Both the position numbers and the translations under genes were made by a program. The notes under the pieces are model-generated. The model saw only the letters and a list, made by a program, of their open reading frames with translations. It was not told the origin of the DNA and made no database searches. Shown here piece by piece: positions 1-5,265 of a stretch of 6,142 bases of DNA. The stretch is from Gammaproteobacteria bacterium (GTDB lineage: Bacteria; Pseudomonadota; Gammaproteobacteria; Steroidobacterales; Steroidobacteraceae): the NCBI GenBank assembly GCA_028293725.1, contig JAQGOE010000284.1, forward strand, positions 1 to 6,142. The letters run 5' to 3'. The first letter of the stretch is position 1, and each line of letters begins with the position of its first letter.

Positions 1-77
1 ATCCAGGAGGTGATGGCCCTCATCAACAGCCGCGCAGAGCTGCAGGCCGGACGCCGGACCGCGGCAAACTCCGGCCG
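1..77 (+). other. Coding-like 3' fragment of an unidentified upstream gene
   Basis: Read in frame 1 from the first base, this stretch has codon statistics of a real GC-rich gene: 23 of 27 codons end in G or C, and the first 15 codons (reading IQEVMALINSRAELQ) have a low-GC second position. This suggests the C-terminal end of an upstream protein. However, the frame stays open to a stop at 256-258, which would overlap the next gene by about 180 bp, and the reading past position 78 is only a low-complexity shadow. Frame 2 ends at a TGA at 11-13, which is another possible end for an upstream gene. I do not recognise the protein and cannot decide which end is right. Confidence 0.3.
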
Positions 78-1004
78 ATGGGCCGCATCAAGCTGGCCAT
101 TGTCGGCCTCGGCAAGATCGCCCGCGACCAACACATCCCAGTCTGCACCGCCAGCGATGACTTCGAGCTCGTCGCCGTTGCCAGCCCGCACGACAAGCTG
201 GATGGAGTGCAAAGCTTCCGCTCCATTGCGGAATTGTTGGAATCCGTCCCCGCTGTGACGGCTGTTGCATTGTGCACCCCGCCCCAAGTGCGCTACGAAA
301 TCGCCCGTTACGCCCTCGAGCACGGCAGACACGTCCTGTTGGAAAAGCCCCCCGGCGTCACGATGGGCGAAATTCAGGAGCTGGCTGAGCTCGCCCGATC
401 CCAGGGCGTCACCCTGTTCGCCGCCTGGCACTCCCGGCACGCTTCCGCCGTCGAGCCCGCCCGCGCCTGGCTCGAGCGCCGCCGCCTCCGCAGTGTCAAG
501 ATCACCTGGAAGGAGGATGTCCGCGTCTGGCATCCCGGCCAGCGCTGGATCTGGCAACCCGGCGGCCTGGGCGTCTTCGACCCGGGCATCAACGCCCTCT
601 CGATCCTTACCCACATCATCCCGGGCATCTACCGCCTCTGCGCCGCGGACCTGTCCTATCCTGCGAACTGCGACACACCCATCGCCGCACACCTCCTGTT
701 GGTCGGCCCCCAAGCCGTACCGACGACCATGGAGCTCGACTTCCTCTATGAAGGTGCCCCCAGTTGGGACATCGTCGTCGAAACCGACGGCGGCCGACTG
801 CACCTGTCGCAGGGAGGCCAACAGCTCCACGTCGACGACCAGCCGTTATCCACACCCACCCGCAGCGAATACACGAGCGTGTACGCTCACTTTGCGGACC
901 TGGTGCGCGAACGACGTCTGGATGTTGACATCGCCCCCCTGCAACTCGTGGCCGACGCCTTTCTGAGTGGCCGGCGCATCCCGGTGCCTGCATTCGTGGG
1001 CTGA
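78..1004 (+). CDS. L-arabinose / D-galactose 1-dehydrogenase (NAD(P)+), Gfo/Idh/MocA family
   Basis: This is a complete 308-residue cytoplasmic oxidoreductase. It oxidises the C1 hydroxyl of an aldose (L-arabinose, D-galactose or a close relative) to the lactone with NAD(P)+, the first step of a non-phosphorylating sugar pathway. The N-terminal Rossmann fold shows VGLGKIA at residues 9-15 (GxGxxA). EKPPG at 89-93 carries the family lysine K90. The block KEDVRVWHPGQRWIW followed by PGGLGVFDPGINALS (residues 145-175) contains D168 and N172. From memory the protein resembles Azospirillum brasilense L-arabinose 1-dehydrogenase along its whole length (309 aa there), whose catalytic Lys, Asp and Asn fall one residue later. 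The ATG at 78 gives the family's usual N-terminus, and no earlier in-frame ATG exists, though no good ribosome site precedes it, which suggests coupling to an upstream gene. Sugar preference (arabinose, galactose, fucose) cannot be read from sequence. Confidence 0.92.
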   Translation: MGRIKLAIVGLGKIARDQHIPVCTASDDFELVAVASPHDKLDGVQSFRSIAELLESVPAVTAVALCTPPQVRYEIARYALEHGRHVLLEKPPGVTMGEIQELAELARSQGVTLFAAWHSRHASAVEPARAWLERRRLRSVKITWKEDVRVWHPGQRWIWQPGGLGVFDPGINALSILTHIIPGIYRLCAADLSYPANCDTPIAAHLLLVGPQAVPTTMELDFLYEGAPSWDIVVETDGGRLHLSQGGQQLHVDDQPLSTPTRSEYTSVYAHFADLVRERRLDVDIAPLQLVADAFLSGRRIPVPAFVG

Positions 1005-1020
1005 GCGGGGCTTCGCCAGC
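1000..1020 (+). repeat. Small hairpin at the stop codon of the sugar dehydrogenase
   Basis: GCTG-A-GCG pairs with CGC-CAGC around a six-base loop, giving seven pairs with one bulged A. It overlaps the TGA stop at 1002-1004. No T-run follows, so it is not a standard intrinsic terminator. At most it protects the 3' end or is chance in GC-rich DNA. Confidence 0.3.
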
Positions 1021-1054
1021 ATGTAATGATGGACATAGGGCTCGCCGTCAGGGT

Positions 1055-1084
1055 TTGACACCACCTCCGTGCTACCCTTCTAAA
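1055..1084 (+). promoter_or_regulatory. Candidate sigma-70 promoter for the FnIII lipoprotein gene
   Basis: A perfect -35 hexamer TTGACA lies at 1055-1060. Eighteen bases later TCTAAA at 1079-1084 matches four of six bases of TATAAT. Transcription would start near 1090, leaving a leader of about 16 bases with the ribosome site GAGGGA at 1095-1100. The -10 is poor (it lacks the A at position 2 and the final T), so the call rests mainly on the -35 and on its position in the 102-bp gap. Confidence 0.45.
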
Positions 1085-1106
1085 GCGTCAGATTGAGGGA
1101 ACCGGA

Positions 1107-1499
1107 ATGCCACAGCGTGCAGCGCAGAGAGTCGCCTGGTTATGGGTGTTGCCGCTCATTGCGTCATGCTCGGGACGGTCCGGCTCAAGCCATCCACCAG
1201 TAGGAAGCACGGGAGGTACCCTTACTGTTAGTTGGAGCGCGCCCACCCAGAACGTGGATGGAAGCCCGGTAACAGAACTGACTGGATATACGATCTACTA
1301 CGGGAGGGGGTCCAAGGCTTACGAGACGAGTATGTCGATTGACGATCCTTCGACCACCCGAGCGGTCATCCGCGGGCTGCAGCCGGGTGTCGACTACTAT
1401 TTTGCAGTCGTCGCCCGCAACGCGGCGGGGGGACACAGCCTGGTTTCCCCCGAGGTGCATGGGAAGGCACGAGCCGAACAGGTCGAACCAGGATTTTGA
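1107..1499 (+). CDS. Small lipoprotein with one fibronectin type III domain
   Basis: The 130-residue product starts with a basic N-terminus and a hydrophobic stretch (WLWVLPLIA) ending in a lipobox, I18-A-S-C21. Signal peptidase II should cleave before C21, which is then lipidated, so the mature protein is about 110 residues and membrane-anchored. A Ser/Gly/Pro-rich linker (22-36) leads to one fibronectin III domain at about 37-123. The typical marks are VSWSAP, NVDGSPV, GYTIYYG, L..GVDYYFAVVARNAAG and a final S..V. Such domains mediate protein or polysaccharide contacts, with no catalytic role. The ATG is chosen because GAGGGA lies six bases upstream and the signal peptide begins directly there. 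It faces the next gene tail to tail with 12 bp between stops. Base composition looks somewhat less GC-biased than its neighbours. The binding partner is unknown. Confidence 0.85.
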   Translation: MPQRAAQRVAWLWVLPLIASCSGRSGSSHPPVGSTGGTLTVSWSAPTQNVDGSPVTELTGYTIYYGRGSKAYETSMSIDDPSTTRAVIRGLQPGVDYYFAVVARNAAGGHSLVSPEVHGKARAEQVEPGF

Positions 1500-1511
1500 C
1501 GACAGCGGTGG

Positions 1512-2633
1512 TCAGGCCTTTTTAGAGCGCTCGCATCGCTTGCGATCGCGCTCTGTCGCGTAGACGGTTTTACCCAGGATCATTCGCCCCATGGCGACCC
1601 GGCCCTCCGGTGGGTTCACGTCCGTCGGGAGCGAAGCGAGGATCGCCTCGCCGCGCGCGCGAAATTCCGCCTCGAATTCGGGAGTCGTGAGGACATACAG
1701 GTCGTTGTTGCGCACACCTGCTAAGACGCGCCGACCGGCGTCCAACGGATCCATTCCCGGCGGTGGGCCCCGCATCTCTTTCATGGCCTTCGACATGCTG
1801 GCCAGCATCTTGGGATCCGGTTTGAAACCCGTGTCGGCGAGCGTGCTGGGCCGGTTGCGATTGGAATTCTGGATGTTCGTGTTGACAATTCCGGGGCAGA
1901 AGACGGTTACACCGATGTTGGTATCGGCGAGCTCGGCGCGCAGCGCCTCCATCATACCCACGACGGCAAACTTGGATGCCGTGTAGGCGCCGGCAGGACC
2001 ATGCCCCAACAGGCCGGCGAGCGAAGACGTGGCGACGATCTGGCCGCCTTCGCCCTGGCTGCGGATCCGCGGTAGGAAGGTGTGTATGCCATTGAACACG
2101 CCGTTGACATTGACGCCCATGACCCATTCCCAGTCATCGTAGGTCGCCGTGCTAAGACCGCCAATAACCCCCACGCCCGCGTTGTTGACCAGCACGTGGA
2201 CCTTTTGAAAGACCTGAATGGTTTCCTCTGCCGCCTTGTCCATGGCGATCCGGTCGGTGACATCCAGGTTGATGGCATGAACACGGTCCCCGGCGCCCTC
2301 GAGGTATTTCATTGCCTCGTCGAGATGGGCCTTCGTCCGGTAGGTAATCACCACCTTCATGCCGGCGTCAGCGCATGCGCGCGCAATGCCCAAACCAATG
2401 CCGCTATCCCCGCCCGTAATGAAGGCGACTTTCCCTTCCACATCCTTCATGGGAGTGGGCACCGAAGGACAACTGGATGGTCCGTCGGGCGCGGCCATCG
2501 CCTCCACCCGTCGGGGAGGCAACACGGATGCAGAGGTTGCCGCTGCAAGGAGCGCAGTTCTCTCCAGGAAGAGGCGCCGCGACTGGCCGGATTTGGGCAG
2601 CGGGCGTTTAGTCGGGTTCTCTCGGTTTGACAT
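1512..2633 (-). CDS. Short-chain dehydrogenase/reductase (SDR) with a twin-arginine signal
   Basis: This is a 373-residue NAD(P)-dependent oxidoreductase of the classical SDR superfamily with an unusual N-terminal extension. SRRLFLE at residues 18-24 fits the Tat consensus, followed by an Ala-rich hydrophobic stretch (27-39) and a possible cleavage site after AMA (45-47). The Rossmann domain starts near 66: cofactor motif TGGDSGIG (73-80), LDV (123-125), NNAG (150-153), structural N177 in NVNG, catalytic S204, Y217 and K221 (YTASK), and PG at 247-248. The C-terminal tail (about 260-373) is longer than in most SDRs and ends very basic. The ATG at 2633 is chosen because GAGGGGAG (2639-2646) sits five bases upstream and the Tat motif lies close behind. 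The frame is open for 57 more codons upstream, but those run through the promoter region and have no ribosome site. Substrate is not predictable. It is transcribed divergently from the cupin gene. Confidence 0.9.
   Translation of the reverse strand: MSNRENPTKRPLPKSGQSRRLFLERTALLAAATSASVLPPRRVEAMAAPDGPSSCPSVPTPMKDVEGKVAFITGGDSGIGLGIARACADAGMKVVITYRTKAHLDEAMKYLEGAGDRVHAINLDVTDRIAMDKAAEETIQVFQKVHVLVNNAGVGVIGGLSTATYDDWEWVMGVNVNGVFNGIHTFLPRIRSQGEGGQIVATSSLAGLLGHGPAGAYTASKFAVVGMMEALRAELADTNIGVTVFCPGIVNTNIQNSNRNRPSTLADTGFKPDPKMLASMSKAMKEMRGPPPGMDPLDAGRRVLAGVRNNDLYVLTTPEFEAEFRARGEAILASLPTDVNPPEGRVAMGRMILGKTVYATERDRKRCERSKKA
1524..1554. repeat. Interrupted hairpin inside the 3' end of the SDR gene
   Basis: AGAGCGC (1524-1530) pairs with GCGCTCT (1548-1554), and ATCGC (1535-1539) pairs with GCGAT (1542-1546), separated by a small asymmetric internal loop. 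It lies 25 bases past the lipoprotein stop and in the last codons of the SDR gene, so it could slow polymerase from either side of this convergent junction. The T-run is on the wrong side for an intrinsic terminator on either strand: five T's come just before it on the plus strand. The function is uncertain. Confidence 0.35.
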
Positions 2634-2852
2634 GTCGGCTCCCCTCGAATGACCGGATGGTTCCTGGACGATCATAAGTGGACCGGGGCGCATGAGAGGC
2701 GCGGTTCGCGCGACCTCCGCCTGATGGACGCTCGAAAACAGCCCCTTGAAGTTGCTTTCAAGATGCGACTGCGCCGGCAGTCTAAGATAAGACATAGTTG
2801 CCACTCAGGCTTCCAGGCGGTGTTGTGTACAGAAACTGAAGGTAGCTGAACC
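2634..2852. promoter_or_regulatory. Divergent promoter region between the SDR and cupin genes
   Basis: This 219-bp gap must hold the start signals of both outward-reading genes. For the SDR (minus strand) a good -10, TATGAT, lies at 2676-2671, about 38 bases before its ATG, with no convincing -35. For the cupin gene (plus strand) TAAGAT at 2783-2788 is a possible -10 with all four key positions, again with a weak -35. A perfect inverted repeat CTTGAA-N6-TTCAAG lies between them at 2745-2762. Weak -35 boxes could mean activator-dependent or alternative-sigma promoters. Confidence 0.5.
2745..2762. repeat. Inverted repeat CTTGAA-N6-TTCAAG, possible operator
   Basis: Two perfect 6-bp arms (2745-2750 and 2757-2762) flank GTTGCT, giving an 18-bp dyad of the size bound by a dimeric regulator. 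It sits upstream of the candidate cupin -10 at 2783 and beyond the candidate SDR -10 at 2671-2676, so one site could serve both promoters. No known regulator's consensus is recognised, and a 6+6 dyad can occur by chance. Confidence 0.35.
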
Positions 2853-3365
2853 ATGAAGACTCCCCTCCTCCGGCTGATCGCGGCCGGCGTATTGCTCGGT
2901 CCTGCGAGCCTGCTCCTGCATGCCGATGAGGCGCATCCGCCCGTCGCGGCCACCCGCGTCCTGTTCTTCACTCACTTGTGGGCCGACGCCAACGGCGTTT
3001 CGCACTTCCGCGACGAGAAGCTGAGCTTCGAGGCGGCGACGCCGGAGAACCCCACCGCCGGCACGACCTCGCGCACCAACCCGGATCCCGAGGCCCTGGT
3101 CGCCCTGCCGCTGCGTGGCGCAACGGGGGCCACCTTCCTGTACCTCAAACGCGCCGCCGTCGAGGACTGGCATAGGGCCCCGCGACGCATGTACCTGATC
3201 GCGGTGCAGGGCATGTCCGAGGTGACAGCCGGCGACGGGGAGGTGCGGCGCTTCGGACTCGGCAGCATCGTCCTGATGGACGACCTGACCGGCAAGGGAC
3301 ACATCACGCGCGCCGTGGGCGACGTCGACCACATCGCGCTGACGATACCGGTGCCGGCCGCATAA
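2853..3365 (+). CDS. Exported cupin-fold protein
   Basis: The 170-residue product begins with a Sec-type signal peptide: K2 and R7, then a hydrophobic stretch to L22 and a probable cut after LHA (22-24). The mature part has a single cupin-like beta-barrel. Its best-preserved block runs from W106-H107-R-A-P to T152: YLIAVQG (114-120), SEVTAGDGEVRRFGLGSIVLM with the usual Gly turns, and the ending DDLTGKGH (143-150). Small cupins with this W..AP / G.GE.R.FG.G / D.TGKGH pattern are common in bacteria and lack a settled function. The canonical metal-binding HxH is not evident, but H107, H150 and H160 are candidates. The ATG follows a modest ribosome site (GAAGG) and starts the signal peptide. It is divergent from the SDR gene, whose product is also predicted to be exported. 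Isomerase, binding or quenching roles are all possible. Confidence 0.75.
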   Translation: MKTPLLRLIAAGVLLGPASLLLHADEAHPPVAATRVLFFTHLWADANGVSHFRDEKLSFEAATPENPTAGTTSRTNPDPEALVALPLRGATGATFLYLKRAAVEDWHRAPRRMYLIAVQGMSEVTAGDGEVRRFGLGSIVLMDDLTGKGHITRAVGDVDHIALTIPVPAA

Positions 3366-3617
3366 GAGCCGGTTCAAGTCCCCGCGTGCAGGATTTCCTC
3401 CATGATCTCCAATCCCGGGGCGCTACAGGGCGTGTTGGACGCCGTGATGTTGATAATCACGAGGTTGTGCTCGTGCATGCGCCGCGCGTGACGCGAAAGC
3501 GGCTTCGCGGCTCCCACTTCCTGTTCGCGCCCACGATCGGCTACGATGGATGCTCGCCGCGATCGAAGAGAGCTACAGTCGCAAGACGAACTAAACCGTT
3601 AGCGTAGCGAGGATCCC
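3366..3617. other. Gap with coding-like fragments, possible gene relics
   Basis: This 252-bp gap has no intact gene I can defend, yet pieces look coding. On the minus strand 3478-3374 reads as a 34-codon frame (starting MHEHNLVIINIT, ending EIMEEILHAGT) with 29 of 34 codons ending in G/C and a low-GC second position. It has no ribosome site. On the plus strand, GSHFLFAPTIGYD (frame 2, about 3509-3547) is followed after a one-base shift by WMLAAIEESYSRKTN and a TAA at 3592-3594 (frame 1), as if the C-terminus of a decayed gene had suffered a frameshift. I do not recognise either. The leader of the peroxidase operon must also lie here. Confidence 0.35.
3443..3464. promoter_or_regulatory. Operator-like inverted repeat with Fur-box similarity
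   Basis: CGTGAT (3443-3448) and ATCACG (3456-3461) form a perfect dyad around a 7-bp spacer. The 19 bases 3446-3464 match the classical Fur box GATAATGATAATCATTATC at 13 positions, including the unbroken core GATAATCA (3452-3459). Such AT-rich runs are rare in this GC-rich window. It lies about 155 bp before the haem peroxidase gene, far for a direct operator unless the promoter is also distal. The TTGATA at 3450-3455 inside it could be a -35, but no good -10 follows. Confidence 0.35.
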
Positions 3618-4676
3618 ATGGCTCCCCCACCCCCCTCAACGGCACGCACCGCGTTCGTGTCATTGCTCCTGATTGCTGTCATTGTCGGTTTGTGCGCCGT
3701 TGCGTTCGCCTATACGGCGGGTTGGTTCTCACCCGAGCGTCTCACAGCCAACAAAGTAGTCGACGCCTTTGCGCCACCCGGCGGTCCGGCGCTCGGCCAC
3801 CGCCGTAACCATGCGAAGGGGATATGCTTCACGGGCGTATTCGAAGCAAATGGTGCGGGATCGACCCTTTCCAAGGCACCGGTATTCCTGCGCGGTCAAT
3901 ACCCTATCGTCGGGCGGTTCAATCTAGCTTCCCCCAATCTCAATGCGCCGGATGCGACGGTGCGCGTGCGCGGCGTGGGGCTTCAGATTACGACGCCGGA
4001 CGGGCAAATGTGGCGCTCAGCGATGATCGATGCGCCATTTTTCCCGGTTTCGACTCCGCAGGCCTTATATGGGCTGACGGTCGCATCGGGGAGCAAGGAC
4101 CCGAACGCCATGAAGAACTTCGTGGCAGCACACCAGGAACTCGCCGCCTTCGGTGGTTGGGCTCAAAGCGCGCCTTGGACGGGGAGCTTCGCGGAGGAGC
4201 GATATAACAGCCTCAACAGCTTCACCTTCACTAACGCCTCCGGTGCGACCAGCATCGTGCGCTGGTCGCTCCTGCCTGCGGCGCAGCCCGTACCGGTGCA
4301 ACCCGATGAGCTCGCAAAAGGCGGCCCCGACGTCCTCGAGCAGGAAATCACACAACGGGTCAAAGGCGGGCCGCTACAGTGGGCAATGGTGATCACGGTC
4401 GCCAATCCGGGGGATCCAACCGCAGATCCCAGCAAGGCCTGGCCGCAGGATCGACGTACAGTCGAGGTGGGGACCCTCGTCGTACAGCAGATCGAGCCGG
4501 AGCCGGACGGACCCTGCCGGGATATCAATTACGATCCGACCGTCCTGCCCTCTGGTATCAGCACGTCGGACGATCCGTTTCCGGCGGCGAGATCCTCCGC
4601 CTATCGCCGGTCATTCGACCTGCGCACCGCTGAGGAGAAGGACTATCCCCATACTGTTGCGGAGGCAAAGCCATGA
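3618..4676 (+). CDS. Membrane-anchored catalase-family haem peroxidase (SrpA-like)
   Basis: This 352-residue protein belongs to the small catalase-related (SrpA-like) family, roughly two thirds the length of classical catalase. These bind haem b and mostly act as peroxidases with weak catalase activity. Residues 12-34 are a single membrane helix or uncleaved signal, so the haem domain should face the periplasm. HRRNHAKGICFTGVF (61-75) matches the catalase distal block, with H65 the likely distal histidine. VRGVGLQITTPDGQMW (117-132) is the next conserved strand, and SLNSFTFTNASGATSIVRWSLLP (198-220) corresponds to the catalase F.FVNA.G...YVR region. SSAYRRSF (326-333) near the C-terminus carries Y329, the candidate proximal haem ligand. 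GCGAGGA (3607-3613) sits four bases before the ATG. The stop overlaps the cytochrome b561 start (ATGA), so the two are co-translated and probably act together. Confidence 0.88.
   Translation: MAPPPPSTARTAFVSLLLIAVIVGLCAVAFAYTAGWFSPERLTANKVVDAFAPPGGPALGHRRNHAKGICFTGVFEANGAGSTLSKAPVFLRGQYPIVGRFNLASPNLNAPDATVRVRGVGLQITTPDGQMWRSAMIDAPFFPVSTPQALYGLTVASGSKDPNAMKNFVAAHQELAAFGGWAQSAPWTGSFAEERYNSLNSFTFTNASGATSIVRWSLLPAAQPVPVQPDELAKGGPDVLEQEITQRVKGGPLQWAMVITVANPGDPTADPSKAWPQDRRTVEVGTLVVQQIEPEPDGPCRDINYDPTVLPSGISTSDDPFPAARSSAYRRSFDLRTAEEKDYPHTVAEAKP
4661..4665 (+). promoter_or_regulatory. Ribosome binding site of the cytochrome b561 gene
   Basis: GGAGG lies seven bases before the ATG at 4673, inside the last codons of the peroxidase gene. 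With the 4-bp ATGA overlap, it fixes the b561 start and supports translational coupling of the pair. Confidence 0.7.
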
Positions 4677-5242
4677 TCCGGGCGTTACAACGGTTCACAC
4701 CTCTACAGCGCGCTCTGCACTGGCTCATGGCGGCTTGTATCCTGACAATGCTATTCATCGGCGTGGGCATGGTCTCGACCATTGCGCCGAAGTACATACC
4801 TCTCATAGCGATTCATAAATCGCTGGGCGCCACTATCCTGGTGCTGGCGTTGATACGTCTGGGGGTACGGTTACGCTACGGTGCCCCGCCATTGCCCGCC
4901 GACTTGCCTGAGCCGATGAAGCTCGCGGCTCATCTGTCACACTACATCCTGTACGGCCTCATGATCGCCATGCCGATCCTCGGGTGGGCGATGCTCTCGG
5001 CCGCGAACTACCCGGTTGTGTTGTTCGGCGGGATACACCTTCCCGCGATCGCGCCGCAAAGCGGCAGCTTGCACACGCAACTTTGGGACGCCCATTTCTA
5101 CCTTGCCTTTTTGTTCTTCGCGGTCGTTTTGCTCCATCTCGCGGCCGCACTCTTCCACGCACTCGTCCGACACGACGGGGTATTCCAGACCATGGCGCCT
5201 GTCGCCAGCGGCGAGCGGCGACAGGTCGCGGAGGCCAAATGA
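4673..5242 (+). CDS. Cytochrome b561 family di-haem membrane protein
   Basis: The 189-residue inner-membrane protein has four helices (about 14-34, 45-66, 90-110 and 141-163) and is close in size to E. coli CybB (YodB/YceJ type). Members oxidise quinol and pass electrons through two b haems. Ligand histidines fit the family pattern: H16 (ALHW) and H48 (AIHKS) in helices 1 and 2, H141 (WDAHFYLA) and H155 (LLHLAAALFH) in helix 4. The 48-to-141 and 141-to-155 spacings are as in CybB. Further family marks are R13 before the first ligand and GW at 104-105 ending helix 3. It overlaps the peroxidase gene by four bases and is very likely its electron donor or membrane partner, feeding quinol electrons to peroxide reduction. 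That partnership is inferred from gene order. The gene ends 23 bp before the convergent thioesterase. Confidence 0.92.
   Translation: MIRALQRFTPLQRALHWLMAACILTMLFIGVGMVSTIAPKYIPLIAIHKSLGATILVLALIRLGVRLRYGAPPLPADLPEPMKLAAHLSHYILYGLMIAMPILGWAMLSAANYPVVLFGGIHLPAIAPQSGSLHTQLWDAHFYLAFLFFAVVLLHLAAALFHALVRHDGVFQTMAPVASGERRQVAEAK
5198..5225. repeat. Strong 9-bp inverted repeat at the end of the b561 gene
   Basis: CCTGTCGCC (5198-5206) and GGCGACAGG (5217-5225) are perfect complements around a 10-base loop. It lies in the last codons of the b561 gene (residues 176-185, in the hydrophilic tail), 17 bases before its stop and about 40 bases before the convergent thioesterase stop. No T-run follows on either strand. 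It could still act as a 3' stability hairpin or a transcription pause for both convergent operons. Confidence 0.5.
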
Positions 5243-5265
5243 CGAGGAGCGTGGTGGCGCGGTAA

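Noticed and set aside
616..993. A 125-codon minus-strand frame inside the sugar dehydrogenase, and other long opposite-strand frames
   Set aside because: They are shadows of well-recognised genes in GC-rich DNA, rich in Arg, Gly, Ser and Pro with no domain or ribosome site.
1497..1523. Intrinsic terminator after the lipoprotein, suggested by TTTTT at 1519-1523
   Set aside because: The preceding stem is only TGAC/GTCA with a long loop, too weak. The stronger hairpin at 1524-1554 lies after the T-run and not before it.
2634..2804. A 57-codon upstream extension of the SDR frame (start at 2804)
   Set aside because: It lacks a ribosome site and runs through the divergent promoter region. It would bury the Tat motif about 75 residues in. 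The ATG at 2633 has GAGGGGAG five bases upstream.
3365..3385. GGTTCAAGTCC resembles a tRNA T-arm
   Set aside because: The flanking bases do not form the five-pair stem, and no anticodon arm, D-arm or acceptor stem is found nearby. There is no tRNA and no convincing attachment-site fragment.
3386..3607. A 73-codon plus-strand frame starting with GTG
   Set aside because: The first half has non-coding third-position statistics, there is no ribosome site, and the last part shifts frame relative to the coding-like end. Treated as a possible relic, not as a gene.
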